From Neocallimastix lanati (nom. inval.) (lineage: Eukaryota; Neocallimastigomycota; Neocallimastigomycetes; Neocallimastigales; Neocallimastigaceae): a stretch of DNA of 64,000 nucleotides. Under the pieces are notes generated by a model, which was not told the origin of the DNA, did not search any database, and saw only the letters and a list, made by a program, of their open reading frames with translations. The position numbers were made by a program, and so were the translations under genes. Below, in pieces: positions 12,685-25,060 of this stretch; the first letter of the stretch is position 1; each line of letters starts with the position of its first letter. Where the stretch lies: contig JACVTC010000134.1 of assembly GCA_016946835.1 (NCBI GenBank), positions 278,501 through 342,500 on the forward strand. The letters are read 5' to 3'.

Positions 12685-13647
12685 TTAATTTATAATATTT
12701 ATTAAAATTGTCATTAAGGTAAGATAAATGCATGAAATAATAGTCATTGGTTTTATAGATAGAGCGTCATTACTTAACTTATGTTCAACGTTACCAGCAA
12801 AATAATTAGAGGAAGTGGCAGAAGCATTATTATTGATGGGAACAGTAGTAGTAACTGCAACTGTATTAATTGTGTTATTTTTAGGAATATTTGACTCCTT
12901 TTTTTTGAAATATGTTTTACCAGATCTATACATACCCTTTTTGTCACCAAGACATTCAGCAACAGTAACAAACTTATAACCTTTTTCTTTCATACCACTC
13001 CTTTTCATAATCCATGGAACAATATCACTAACCGTATAGTTTTGGGTATCATGCATAAGAATTAGATAGCTATCTTCTTCTTTTGCAAATCTCCTCTTTA
13101 AAAATTTAATTGAGTCTTCAACTCTTTGACTGGGAGATCCAGAAGTTACAAGATCCCAATCATTGGTGTCCGTATCCCATTGAATAAGGCGATAATCCCA
13201 TTTTTCAAGAGCATCTTGACATTCCTTATTACAATGACCCTTTGGAGCACGGAAGTAACGTGGACGATCACCAGTAATTTCTTCGATGAAATCATCCATT
13301 TTAGTTAAAGCTTTCTTGAATTCATATTCATCATCGGGTATTTTGTGTTCAAAAGTATGAGAAGCAATTTGGAAGCCATTATGGTGTGCCTTCCTCATAG
13401 CTTTTTGATATTCTCTAACATTAATAGCAAATGGATAATGGAATTTTCCAACTTGGAAAAAAGTAATCCTATCATCTGGGTATTCATTAATAAAGTAATC
13501 AACTAATTCTTTAGTGTATTTGTGTGGCCCATCATCGAAAGTTAAAGCAATTGTTTTTTTTTCTTTACAAGAGTAAATAAATTCTGTTCTTATGAAACTA
13601 ATATAGCCAAAAATCAAAATAAAAGAAGCAAAACTTAAGTACTTCAT
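12685..13647 (-). CDS. CE4 polysaccharide (chitin) deacetylase, paralogue 2, intronless, 320 aa
   Basis: One uninterrupted exon with the start at MKYLSF, which opens a signal peptide (about 1-21). Motifs: TFDDG 36-40; SHTFEH with H97 and H101; RAPKGHC from 133; DTNDW 160-164; LILMHD 195-200; then FVTVAECLGD. After the catalytic domain (to about 245) comes a linker of Lys, then Thr/Val/Asn (NNTINTVAVTTTVPINNN) with several N-glycosylation sequons, ending in a hydrophobic tail (LTLMTILINIIN) that suggests a GPI anchor. It lacks the intron that interrupts motif 1 in paralogues 1, 5 and 6. Expected role is as for its paralogues: metal-dependent deacetylation of chitin or another N- or O-acetylated polysaccharide outside the plasma membrane. 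Confidence 0.92.
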   Translation of the reverse strand: MKYLSFASFILIFGYISFIRTEFIYSCKEKKTIALTFDDGPHKYTKELVDYFINEYPDDRITFFQVGKFHYPFAINVREYQKAMRKAHHNGFQIASHTFEHKIPDDEYEFKKALTKMDDFIEEITGDRPRYFRAPKGHCNKECQDALEKWDYRLIQWDTDTNDWDLVTSGSPSQRVEDSIKFLKRRFAKEEDSYLILMHDTQNYTVSDIVPWIMKRSGMKEKGYKFVTVAECLGDKKGMYRSGKTYFKKKESNIPKNNTINTVAVTTTVPINNNASATSSNYFAGNVEHKLSNDALSIKPMTIISCIYLTLMTILINIIN

Positions 13648-14271
13648 TTGGTATATTCAAAAATTAAAACAAAACAAAAAAATATATATATTAATTTCGA
13701 AGTTTTTTTCTTTTTTAAAAAAAATTAAATGTATATATATGAATAGCTCTTATATAAAGTGTAAATATATATATATATATATAAAAAAAAAGTATCAAAT
13801 TTAGAGTAAATATTTATTTGTATATGACATATATATCTTTTTATCTTTTTATTTATTTTTTTTTTTTTTTTAATATTTATTTTATTTAATTGAGAATTCA
13901 AATTTTATAACCTATATAAATAGTATTAATGAATTAATTATGAAATATTGAATATAGTTTTGAGTTATTATTAAATAAAGTATGAAAATGGTTGAACTAT
14001 ATACAATAAAAATATATAAATTTATATAATATATATTTATTTAATTATAATATAATTATATATATTGAATATTGAAAATTCTTGTATCATAAAACTTGTT
14101 GGATCTTTAATGAATATTATTTCCTTTTTATTTTTTTCCAAAGAGTAATATATAAATATTATGATAATTAATATGCTTTATAATAATATATATCGATATT
14201 TTTCGAGAATTAAAAATTTACTTTATATATTAAAAAAATTTTTTTTTTCTCTTCGGTTTTGCTATAAAGTA

Positions 14272-14311
<40 letters not shown>

Positions 14312-15210
14312 AATAAATAAATAAAGATTTTAAATAATAATGAAGTAATATAAAAAGTAAAAAAATTACTTTAATATAAAAATATTTTAATAAAACTAAA
14401 TAAAATTTTTCTAAAATGAAACAAAAAAAAAAAAAAAAAAAAAATAAAAAACAAAAAAAATATTAAGTATAATATGTTTTTATATATTTTAAATAATAAT
14501 AAAAAAAAAATTTTTTTTTTTATTAAATATTTTATTATATTAAATAATTACATATTAATAAACATATTCCCTTCTAAAAAATATATATATATATATATAT
14601 ATTTCATATATATATATTTCAAAAAATTTATCTCAGAAAAGTTTAAAATTAATAAATTTTAATAATAAATAAATAATAAAAATGAATAATAAATAATAAA
14701 TAATAAATAATAGAATAATGAAATAATAAATAAATAATAAATAAATAATAAATAAATAATAATTAAATAATAAATAAATTATAAATAAATTATAAATAAT
14801 TAATAAATAATAAATAAATAAATAATAAATAAATACTAAAAAAATAAATAATTTATTAATAATTAATAATTATTTATTAAAGCCTTATTTTACTAATATT
14901 TCTTGAAGTTTTTTAAACATATAATTACTTATAATTAAAAAAAAAAAAAGAAAAAAAAAAGGTAAAATACTTTATTACTTTACCTTAAAAATAAACTAAT
15001 TTAAATAAAAAGTTTAAAATATTAAATTATTTTTTATTTAAAAATGACATTATTAATGATCATAAAAAATTAAATTAATTATCGAAAATAACCTTTTTTT
15101 TTTTTTATTTATTTACTTATATAATATATGTACATTTTACATAATGAAAAATTTATATTCCACTTTTTAAAAAAAAAATAATAAATAATCATTATTGAGT
15201 AACTTTATTT

Positions 15211-15279
<69 letters not shown>

Positions 15280-15560
15280 GACTAATAGTATTAATTTTTT
15301 TTTTTAAATACATAAACTATTATAAATTATTTACTATATTCATATCTTTTTACTTATTAATAATAAAAATATTTTATTATATTTTGTATTTATTTTTTTA
15401 ATAATAATTTTTTTAATATTTTATTATTATTATTATTATTATTTTTTTTTTTTTTAATTTTTTTGATTTTTTAATATATATATTTTATATACGATTTTTT
15501 TTTTTTTTTTTTTTTTTTAGATTTATGAATATTATCAAAAATCCTGATATTATAGTTATT
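13648..15560. other. Gene-free A/T-rich stretch
   Basis: Promoter side of paralogue 2, then low-complexity DNA. It contains an A tract (about 14280-14309), (AATAAAT)-type repeats at about 14663-14860 and a T tract of about 65 bases at about 15211-15275. No gene is seen. Confidence 0.6.
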
Positions 15561-16020
15561 ATAATTAATAATTTTCAAATCAACAAAATTAGTTATCATT
15601 GAAATAATTTCATTGCAATTTATACATTTACTAACGTAATATCATATATAATAATATATATAATAATATTATAAAACACATAAAAAATTTACAGTTTCAC
15701 TATTTTTAATATGGTTTTTTCCTATTAGTAAATGTTTATGTATAGGAAAATAAGAATTTAATTTAAATGTCAATGTCAATTTTTTTTTTTTTCTAATTTT
15801 AAAATTTTAATTATATTTTTTTATATTAAAATTAATAATTTTCAAATCAACAAAATTAGTTATCATTAAAATAATTTCATTGCAATTTATACATTTACTA
15901 TCGTAATATCATATATAATAATATATATAATAATATAGGAAAATAAAAATTTAATTGAAATGTCAATGTCAATTTTTTTTTTTTTTTTTTTTAATTTTAA
16001 AGATTTTAATTATATTTTTT
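15561..16020. repeat. Tandem duplication of about 270-bp unit
   Basis: A segment containing ttttcaaatcaacaaaatta, tttcattgcaatttatacat and tttaaatgtcaatgtcaatt occurs from about 15561 and again, nearly identical, from about 15831. The second copy has lost roughly 70 bases in its middle. There is no coding content. It is a local duplication rather than a recognised transposon. Confidence 0.7.
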
Positions 16021-16896
16021 TTTATCAATTTTATTAATTTTATTAATTTTATAATTTTAAAATTCTTATCATTTTTTTTATTAAAATTTTTCGTTATATA
16101 TAAATGTAACATACATATAAATGTAACTGGATTTAAAAATTGAGCTTCAAAACTTTAATAAATTATAAATAACTTTTATTGGTTGGAAAAAAATATTCAA
16201 AATATAATATTTTCCATTTTAATTGATATAATTGATATAATAATAAATTATATAAATTATATTATAATAATTTTATTAATATTTAATTATTAATAAATAT
16301 TACATTTATATTAATTTTTAACATATATTTAAAAAAATAATCAATCATTAAAAAAAATTATTATTATTTTTTTTAGTGATTAATTGAATAAATATTATTT
16401 TTTTTTTTAAATGAAAATTAATTTATAAAATAATAGATACATATATAACATAAAATATATAAATTTTATATTAATGATAATTTAAATATCTATATATGAC
16501 CTTTAGAATTATTAAAAAAAATTTTTTTTTTTTAGAATATCTATTTATTTTCCATACTATTCTTATTTATCTTAAAATAAATTAAAGAATTGATTTTTAT
16601 ATTTTTTGTATAGTTATCAATTAATTATGTAATTATTTAAAATGTTCAAAATAATTTATTAATGATAAAAGATGTATTACTACAATATAAAATATTCTTT
16701 TTTTCATTTTTTTTTCAATATTATTTATTAATTAATAATTAAATTTTTAATTTTGTTAAACATATAATTTTAAAAAAATATAAAATATATATTAAGGTTT
16801 TAAAAACATTAAATTATTAAAAGGAAGTAAAAAAGAAAAGAAAAAAAAAATTTTTTTAGAAATATAAATAACAAGAAAATTCTTTCTTTTTTTTTA

Positions 16897-16927
<31 letters not shown>

Positions 16928-18215
16928 TTTTATATATCTATATATATTTTATTTATTTATTTTATTTATTTATTTTATTTAAATTTATTCTAATAAACTT
17001 TATTTTTTTATTACCCTTATTTATTTATTTTTTTTTTTTTTATTTATTGTATTTTAATTTTTTTATTGATTTATATTTTAATTTCTATTTTATATTAAAT
17101 AATAACATATATATTTTAATAGTTTTATATTATTTTATTCCATCACTACTTTATCATTTAAATTTCTACTTTTTATTTTATTTATTTATTTATTATTATT
17201 GTTGTATTTAATTTTTATTTTTTTTTTTTTTTTTAAAAAAGATAGTCACTATGACTTTAGTCTGAACCACTCGGGTTCGATTCACATATTATCCTTTATT
17301 CCTAGTTTAAAAAAAAAAATTATTGTTTTTTTTTTTTTGTTTTGAAATAAAATTAATTTTAATAATAAAATAAGAAAAAATTATAAATATTAAATAAAAA
17401 TATAAGATAGTTAAAAAAAAATATTAAATATATATATATATATATAATATTAAAAAAAAATATAATATATATGAAGTATTTATTATTAGGTTGTTGTTAT
17501 TTATTCCTTCATAGTACTTTATATTTATATATATATTAATATATCAAATCGAATATTTAAAATTTTATAATGTAAAGGAAATTTCTAATTAGGGAAATAT
17601 GAAGATATTGAAATAAGTAATTTTTTTTATATGATAAGTAAATATGAATCTAATAAATATTAATATTAAAATGCATATATTTTTTTTTTTTTTTTTTTTT
17701 TTTTATTTTGATTGTACATATTATCATTTATAATACATTTTATAGGAGATATTTTATATATATATATATATTACATTCTATCTTATTTTATACTTTTTAT
17801 TATTTGTATATAATCAATGTAAGCAGTGTTTTCATTGATAACTATTTTATTAAAATTTTAACAATTTTCATATATCTTTATAAAATAACTCCATAAAGTT
17901 CCTTATTAATCTTTTTTTTTTTATTTATAATTTTAATTTTTATCAAAATCTATAATAAAAAAATTTTTATTAGTTAATTTGTTTTAAATATATATTATAA
18001 AAAAAAAAAAAAAAAAAATTATTAACTGTCTTTCTTTATGATTAAGATATTATTTCAATAATAAAATGATTTAATGAACATAAAGTTAGGTTTAAAAAAA
18101 AAAAAAAAAGTTTTCATTGATAATATTATTAGATTTTTCTGTTTAATATATAGAATTAAATAATAATTTTTTTAAAATTATATATATATTTTATATAAAT
18201 ATATATGTAAAATTA

Positions 18216-18250
<35 letters not shown>

Positions 18251-18307
18251 GTTGATGATTAATTTAGCAATTCAATAATTGATATTTATATATTATTAAA
18301 TAAATAA

Positions 18308-18353
<46 letters not shown>

Positions 18354-18416
18354 ATTAAATATTATTAAAGTGTATATTCAAAATACTTGTACATTTTAAT
18401 TATGTTAAAAGTTCAA
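16021..18416. other. Gene-free A/T-rich stretch
   Basis: Homopolymers and (TA)n runs, with an A tract of about 41 bases at about 18311-18352. A short tRNA-like scrap with gggttcgattc lies at about 17234-17300, but no cloverleaf can be drawn. No genes are seen. Confidence 0.6.
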
Positions 18417-18539
18417 CACTATAAAATAAAATGTGTACACTATGAAATAACGGACACATTATATTTTATAGTGACTCCTTAACAGATTAAAATTAATAAT
18501 TAGTCTCATCTCAATTACAGACTAATTATTAATTTTAAT
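18417..18539. repeat. Two adjacent inverted repeats (twin hairpins)
   Basis: The first pair, 18417-18436 and 18454-18473 (cactataaaataaaatgtgt and its near complement, two mismatches), encloses a 17-base loop. The second, 18486-18506 and 18519-18539, is a perfect 21-bp inverted repeat with a 12-base loop (catctcaattac). They lie 12 bases apart in otherwise repeat-free DNA. They could be the relic of a small fold-back element or a structured RNA; neither can be shown. Confidence 0.75.
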
Positions 18540-18636
18540 ATTAAAACTTTTTAATAATTTAAATTATTTTAAAATATAATTAATGCTTCAAAGTTAATGT
18601 TTTCAAAGAAAAAAAAAAAAAAAGGCTTAAAAGAAA

Positions 18637-18703
<67 letters not shown>

Positions 18704-19060
18704 TAATAATAATAATCATATTGAAAAGAGTTCGAATTCATCGATTCCAACTTGATAATAAAAACAATGAATTGATCGCCTTCTTATGAAGATGATGAAT
18801 CCAACGATAAAAAAAATTATCATTAATAAATATTATAGATATACAACAAAATCCGTTTTTGAAATTAAAAATTATAAATTAAATAAAGAAAATTAATTAT
18901 TAAATTATTAAATAAATTATTTTAAAATCTTTCACTTTTATTATTTTTTTCTTTTATTAGATTTCTAGATAAGGAAAACTTTCAATAAAAATTTTCGATT
19001 TTTTTTTTTTTTTATATTCTTAATCAATTTTTAAATTTTTAGAGAATCTATTGTTTTCTA

Positions 19061-19115
<55 letters not shown>

Positions 19116-19609
19116 ATATTTAATATTAGATTAAAAATTGATATGATACTTTATACTTTATATATTAAAAAAATAATATAAAAAATTATGAATTTAGTTC
19201 AATTTATTATTCCAAATAAATAATACAATCATACCAGATAAAAAAAAAATTTTTTTTTTTTTGAATATTTACTTATTTATTTATTGATTTTTTTCTTTAT
19301 AATTTTTAATTTTTTTTAAAATTTATATTAAAAGATTACAAAAAAAAAAATTTTTTTTTTTTTTTTTTATCTTAGGGAATATTATTATTTTAAGTATACT
19401 GATTTTTTTTTTATTTTTTTTTATTTTATTTTTTTTTTTTTTTATACATATATTTAATAATTAATTTTATAATTAATAAATTAATGATATATTAATTATA
19501 ATTATTATTATGGAATGCGAATTATATCCTATTATATTGTAATATAGGAATTAATGATAAATTTATATAATTTTTAAAAATAAATATTGTGTTTCACCTT
19601 TTTTGAAAT
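18540..19609. other. Gene-free stretch with (AAT)n and (AAAT)n arrays
   Basis: (AAT)n lies at about 18637-18700 and (AAAT)n at about 19061-19116. A short stretch at 18720-18815 of better base mix reads NNNNNHIEKSSNSSIPT before a stop and may be a coding relic. The rest is poly(A)/poly(T). The end is the 3' flank of the UCHL5 gene. Confidence 0.5.
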
Positions 19610-20088
19610 TTATTTTTGTTCAGATGATGTGGCATTTGCATTAGCGTTTGCTAGACGTTGACGTTTAGCTTCTCTTCTTTTTTTAGTTTTTTCTTGAGAT
19701 GCTGCAATAGCTGGTTCTAATTTACCTTTTTTAGCTAATATATTTAAAAGTTCAATAATAAATGGGAACCAATTATGACGTCTTCTTGCATTTTCAATAG
19801 CATAACGATTTAATTTAGCTTCATGAGCATGAATTTTATCTAATATATCTTGCTTATCCATTTTAGCAGCTTCTAATTGAGCAATATTTGAACCTTCTTT
19901 TTCTAAATTTTGTATTTTTTGAGAAATTTCTTTCATTTCATTTTGATATTCTTCTAATGGATCTTTAGTGACTGCCATTAAGTTAAATCTAATTTCAGAA
20001 GTTTGATATTGAGCAATTCTTTTTTCAATAACTGGCTTAACTTTGCTTAACCAATTTTCTTCTATAAAATATTTAATATTAATATTAA

Positions 20089-20119
<31 letters not shown>

Positions 20120-21359
20120 AGTTAGTAGTTGTTACAATACCATCAATAAAAATATTTATTATTAATAATTGTTTTGGAATAAATATACTTTAAAATTGTG
20201 AATTTTGAAATTGAAAATATAATATTATTAAAGGTTATATACATATATTGTATGAAACATACCAGTACATTCACCATGGTTAACTGGTCCATCCTTTAAT
20301 CCATCTATTTCCATTAAGGAACCATTTACTGGGACGTAACTAATAAAATGAAAAACCTTTTTTTAGTTTTTTTTATTTTTTTTTTTTTTTTTTTTATAAT
20401 TAATATATGATGTTAATTAATTATTCAATTAATTATATATTTTATTGACATTGCATATCTATCTAATATCTATCTACATAAATATAATGTTAATATGTTA
20501 ATATATAGTAATATATATACTGATATTTACGTCATCCTTACTAGTTGCCATTCTTTCATCAGATTCGAATGGTTCTTGAGTTTTGAAGGAATTATGAACT
20601 TTTCTAATATGTTCATTTTCACCAATAGCAATTCCTTTCATTGTAGGATCTAAATCTTTTGTATTTTCTTTGAACTTTTCTAATTCTTCACCAAGTTTAA
20701 TTTCTTTTTGATTTAATAAAATACCAAGAATAGCTTGTGTAGCACATGCATTTTGAACCTCTTTTTTTTTTTTTTTTTTTTTTTTTGATATTTAATTTTT
20801 TAAAATTTAATAGAAATTATATTAAATTGAAATTTATATAAATAATTTAAAAATCTTTATACATTTAAATTTAATAAGATTAATCATATTAATTATTAAT
20901 TACTTTGTTTAGCAAAGAACATATTATTAATTGCATCCATATCTACTGCGGCATCATTTTTTTCCCAGTTGAATAAGAAAATTAAACCATAGACAGGTCT
21001 TTATTTATAAATTAATTTGAATGGATGATACATTATATTTTAAAATAATTAAATGATAGAATGAAAATATTATTTTTTAACTATTATTATATATATATTT
21101 TCATAAAATTCATTTTAATATATTATTATTGAATTTATTTTATTATGACATTTCTAATTCATACTTTAAATTTTCAAGAGCTTCCTCTGATAAATCATAG
21201 ATTTCTTCAACTGTATTTTAACATAATTTATTTAAAATTTATTTTATGAAAAAAATTAGATCATTAATTATTTATTAGTATTTAATTAAATTAACGAAAT
21301 TCCATTTAGGATTTACATTAAAATTTATATTATAATATATATTTATTATTTATAAATAC

Positions 21360-21395
<36 letters not shown>

Positions 21396-21603
21396 ATATT
21401 ATTAAAGTGTATAAAGAAAATTATATTTATTAAAAAACACTTATTAAAATAATAATTTTTAATTTATTAATTATATATTTTATTATATTATTTATATATA
21501 TATATAATTGAGTTTTACCTAAGATTCCTTCAACACCCATTTCCTTAATTAATTGGGTGAAAATTCCTGGATCACTTTCAATTGTTGTCCATGAATTACT
21601 CAT
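19610..21603 (-). CDS. UCHL5: UCHL5/UCH37-type ubiquitin C-terminal hydrolase, six exons, 333 aa
   Basis: Exons (minus): 21519-21603, 21165-21210, 20904-20998, 20531-20760, 20263-20356 and 19610-20061. All introns are GT-AG and the lengths sum to 334 codons. The start [19 protein letters not shown] aligns with the animal MESDPGVFTELI region. Catalytic residues are all present: oxyanion Gln75 in FFAKQ, Cys81 in NACATQ, His155 in VFHF, Asp170 in EIDGL. Then come PVIEKRI and SEIRFNLMA, a Glu/Lys-rich coiled coil (about 217-265), the UCH37-like domain signature [14 protein letters not shown] (about 276-289), and a Lys/Arg-rich tail ending in Asn-Ala repeats, comparable to the KEKE tail by which UCH37 binds RPN13 on the proteasome. 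It trims ubiquitin chains and also associates with INO80 in animals. Length is close to the usual 329 aa. At exon 4 an alternative AG two bases on would break the frame. Confidence 0.94.
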
Positions 21604-22768
21604 TTTATATTATATTCTAATTATTCTAAATTATGTTCTACTACAAATTACAAATAAAAATTTTTTATTAATATATTTTATATGTATTTAATTTTTTAAA
21701 AATTTTATAAAGATTTATAATAATATTTTAATTATAAACATAAAAATTATTTAATTTACACCAATCATGGTTTTATTAGAAATTTACTTTTTTAAATATT
21801 AAAATTTAAAAGAATTAAACACGATAGAAGTAACGAACAAATAAAGTATATATATATAATTTCGTTTTTAATATACTAAATATATAATTTGACTATTTTA
21901 ATTTTAATTTTTATTTTTGTATTTCAAGGTATATAAGTAGTAGTACAAAAAATTAGAGAGTATTTTCATAATTAAACATTTTCTGATCAAAGACTATAAA
22001 AAAGCCATAGATTATATAATTTATTTCATTTTTTAATTTAATTATAAATTTATAAAATTTTATATTATGACAAGGATCAAGGATAAGAGGCTATTTAACA
22101 TTATAATAAAATAAATTATTAACTAAATATAGAAATAATGAAATAGGTTTTATCATGTAAATAATACATATTAGTTTGTTTAATAAACAAAAAGGAATGT
22201 TAATAAAATTAATATAAAACTTAATAAATTTTAAATTATAAAGTAATTATAACAATTTTTTTTTTAATATATTAAATATAGATATATAGAAAAATTGTAT
22301 ATTTAATGAGGTAGATAATCAATATAAAAAATTAATAATAAAATTATTGTTATAAATAAATTTTTATAACAATATCAAACTTTATAAATAAAATATAGAA
22401 ATATTTTAATAATAATCAAATGAAAGAAAATATGAAATATCTTTAAAATAATTAAATGAAAAATAGAAGAGATTTTAATAAATTTATATTAAAAAAAAAA
22501 AAAAATATTATATATTAAGAAAATAATATATTAAAAATTGAAATATATTGAAATGTAATGTAAAAGATTAACTAATATAAAAATATTTATGAATTAATTA
22601 TCTTGTTATTTATTAATACTTTTTATATTTATTTCTCTATTTTTATTTTTAATTATTGTTTAAATCTTTAAATATTATCTCTCTTTTTTTTTTTTTTTTT
22701 TTTTTATTGTACTGCACTTTATCCAAATAATTATATGGATTTATTTATTTTTTTTTTTTTTTTAAATT
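21604..22768. other. Gene-free flank upstream of UCHL5
   Basis: A/T-rich DNA with T tracts (about 22686-22705 and 22749-22763). It holds the presumed UCHL5 promoter, with no motif I can single out. It ends at the left copy of an 86-bp direct repeat. Confidence 0.55.
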
Positions 22769-23839
22769 ATATTAAATTAAGTTGAATGAAAAAAGCTTGT
22801 AAATTGTAAAATAATTATGTAGAGAAGAAATAAATCTATAATAAAAAATAAATAAATGTACTATTAGAATATTTTTTAAAAAGGCTACGGCCATTAATAT
22901 AGGTAAATAAAGTTTATAAAAACAAGAAAATTTTTGTAAATTTATTTATTGTGTATTACTGTGTTAAATGTAGTACGAATTGAACTTTAATAGCAGGGCT
23001 TATTTCTAAAAGATTAAGAGTCTCAAATGACTCATCACTTAATACTGGTAAAAATGGTCGTCACTACTTTTCGGGAAATAACTACTGTGACTGAAAGGAT
23101 TTTGTTTTTAAGGAATAACTAATCTGACTATGAAAAAGGCATGGAAGAATTGGTTTGTCTCGCATAGAAATTATTGTATTATGAATTTTATTTATCCAGT
23201 CCTAACTTATTATAACATCCAAATTTGTTCAGTTTAAACTTTAGTTTGCTAGAAAAAGTCCCAATAAAACATGTTAATCGCCTATTCGTGCACCATAGAT
23301 ACTAAAATAAATAAAATCCATAATACAATAATTTCTATGCGAGACAAACCGATTCTTCCATGCCTTTTTCATAATCAGATTAGTTTTTCCTTAAAAACAA
23401 AACTTTTCAGTCACAGTAGTTATTTCCCGAAAAGTAGTGACAACCACTTTTACCAGTATTAAGTGATGAGAAATTTTAGACTCTTTTAATCTTTTAGAAA
23501 TAAGCCCTGCTTATTAAAGCTCAATTCATACAACACTTAATACACAGTAATTCACAATAAATAAATTTACAAAAATTTTCTTGTTTTTATAAACTTTATT
23601 TACCTATATTAATGGCCGTAGCCTTTTTAAAAAATATTTCAATAGTACTTTTATATCAAATTTAAAATAATTTACTACAAAAATTTTTATGATTCAAAAC
23701 ATTATAAAATAATTGGTTAAAATAATAGTTTTATTTTGTTAAAAATCTAACATATATTAAATTAAGTTGAATGAAAAAAGCTAGTAAATTGTAAAATAAT
23801 TATGTAGAAAAGAAATAAATCTATAATGAAAAATAAATA
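22769..23839. repeat. 86-bp direct repeats flanking the fold-back element
   Basis: Copies at about 22769-22855 and 23754-23839 share ttaaattaagttgaatgaaa and tgtaaaataattatgtaga, with only about three or four substitutions in 86 bp. They lie outside the inverted arms of the fold-back element in the same orientation. They are too long for a transposase target duplication; a segmental duplication or a larger composite insertion is more likely. Confidence 0.8.
22858..23648. mobile_element. Fold-back (MITE-like) element with about 340-bp terminal inverted repeats
   Basis: The left arm, about 22861-23200, starts ctattagaatattttttaaa then aaggctacggccattaat. It is the reverse complement of the right arm, about 23305-23645, at roughly 90 percent identity by eye, with small indels. 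A spacer of about 100 bp lies between. TA flanks both tips (atgTA/CTATT and AATAG/TActt), as expected for Tc1/mariner-type insertion. GC is higher than the surroundings. There is no transposase, so it would be non-autonomous. The arms are much longer than ordinary MITE repeats. Confidence 0.8.
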
Positions 23840-23940
23840 TATAAATATATAAATATAAAAATATAAATAAAATATAATTATAGAAATTTATATATATCAA
23901 AAAAAAAAATATTATTATCATTATTTATTATTACTATTAT

Positions 23941-23977
<37 letters not shown>

Positions 23978-24691
23978 TACTGACAAAAAATAAAGACATA
24001 TTTATATATTGTAAAATTTTCAAAATATTGGCAGTAATTTTTTTTTTTTTTCCTATGATATATACATGTATTTTGTTTATTCCCCGTTAATAAAAATGTC
24101 AACATTTGTTAAGAAAAAATTATATTTTTATGTTCAAAATATTGTGATAAATTCAATATAATTTTTCCAAAAAAGAAATATAGGATATATATTAATAAAA
24201 TTTAATTATTAAAATGTGATAAAGGATTCTCTATAATGAAATCATAATCAATGAATGATTCCATCAAAATGCCTTTTCATGCATTATCAACGGATAATAA
24301 TACAATCAATTCATTTTCAAAATAATTATTATTTTAGTTAAAAACTTAAAACATTTATTAACTAATTAATATAATATCTGTATTTTCAATTCATATTATA
24401 TATATATATATATATATTTATATTAATAAGTACTAATAAGTATTAATTAGTGAAAAATAAAATAAAATGCAACATAATTAGTAACCTTGATAAATTTAAA
24501 ATATAGTATAAATTATTTATAAATTTATATATATATATATATATATATAAATTTTATAAAAGATCTTTAAAGATGAATAAGTTGAACAATAGTATTATTA
24601 TTAATATTTTTGTATTATATTGAAAAAAAAAAATTAAAATAATTTATATAAAAATAAAGATAAATATAAGTTTTCAATAAATTTATAGCAC
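23840..24691. other. Gene-free A/T-rich stretch
   Basis: A T tract of about 34 bases (23942-23975), (TA)n runs at 24401-24416 and 24529-24548, and no coding character except a faint mixed-composition patch at 24220-24330 that I cannot assign. Confidence 0.5.
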
Positions 24692-25060
24692 TTACCTCTG
24701 ATACCAAAGTGATGAATTTTCATTAATATATTTATATATAGGAATTGAATCATTGCACTTTTTTTTTTTAAGGACTAAAAAAAAAAAAAAAAACAAGGTA
24801 ATTCTTAATGAAGTGTAAAGACTTATACACTCTTCTCGGTTATGAAATCCAAATTGTTCTGGTACAATAAATCCTTTTATCAATTCCATAATTAGTGATT
24901 CTATTAGCGATGATTTTTTTTTTTCCAAATTTTTTAATCCATTATTGATAAGAGAGATACAGGGAGAGCTATTACAATCTACTGGATCACCCTTTTTTTT
25001 TATAAATAGAAACTTTCGATGAGTTATTCCATAATTTTTGGAAAATCATCGTTCCAAATA
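24692..25060 (-). mobile_element. LINE (non-LTR) fragment: reverse-transcriptase N-terminal blocks
   Basis: Read on the minus strand across small frame changes, this gives GDPVDCNSSPCISLINNGLK (the LINE KGD.-CNNYRPISL block), then MELIKGFIVPEQFGFHNREE and CISLYTSLR (the QFGFR..EECISL block). A Phe run follows, produced by an A/T homopolymer, then CNDSIPIYKYIN, the decayed KKAYDSIP motif carrying the first catalytic Asp. Frameshifts and stops make it non-functional. The downstream RT blocks (YADD and later) are missing; the fragment is cut off at its 3' side. The best match by recall is the fungal LINE group with apurinic endonuclease. Confidence 0.82.

Noticed and set aside
17234-17300. Possible tRNA gene (gggttcgattc T-loop-like motif)
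   Set aside because: The T stem has two mismatches, no D arm or acceptor pairing can be drawn, and only about 50 bases lie between candidate ends. At most a pseudo-tRNA scrap.
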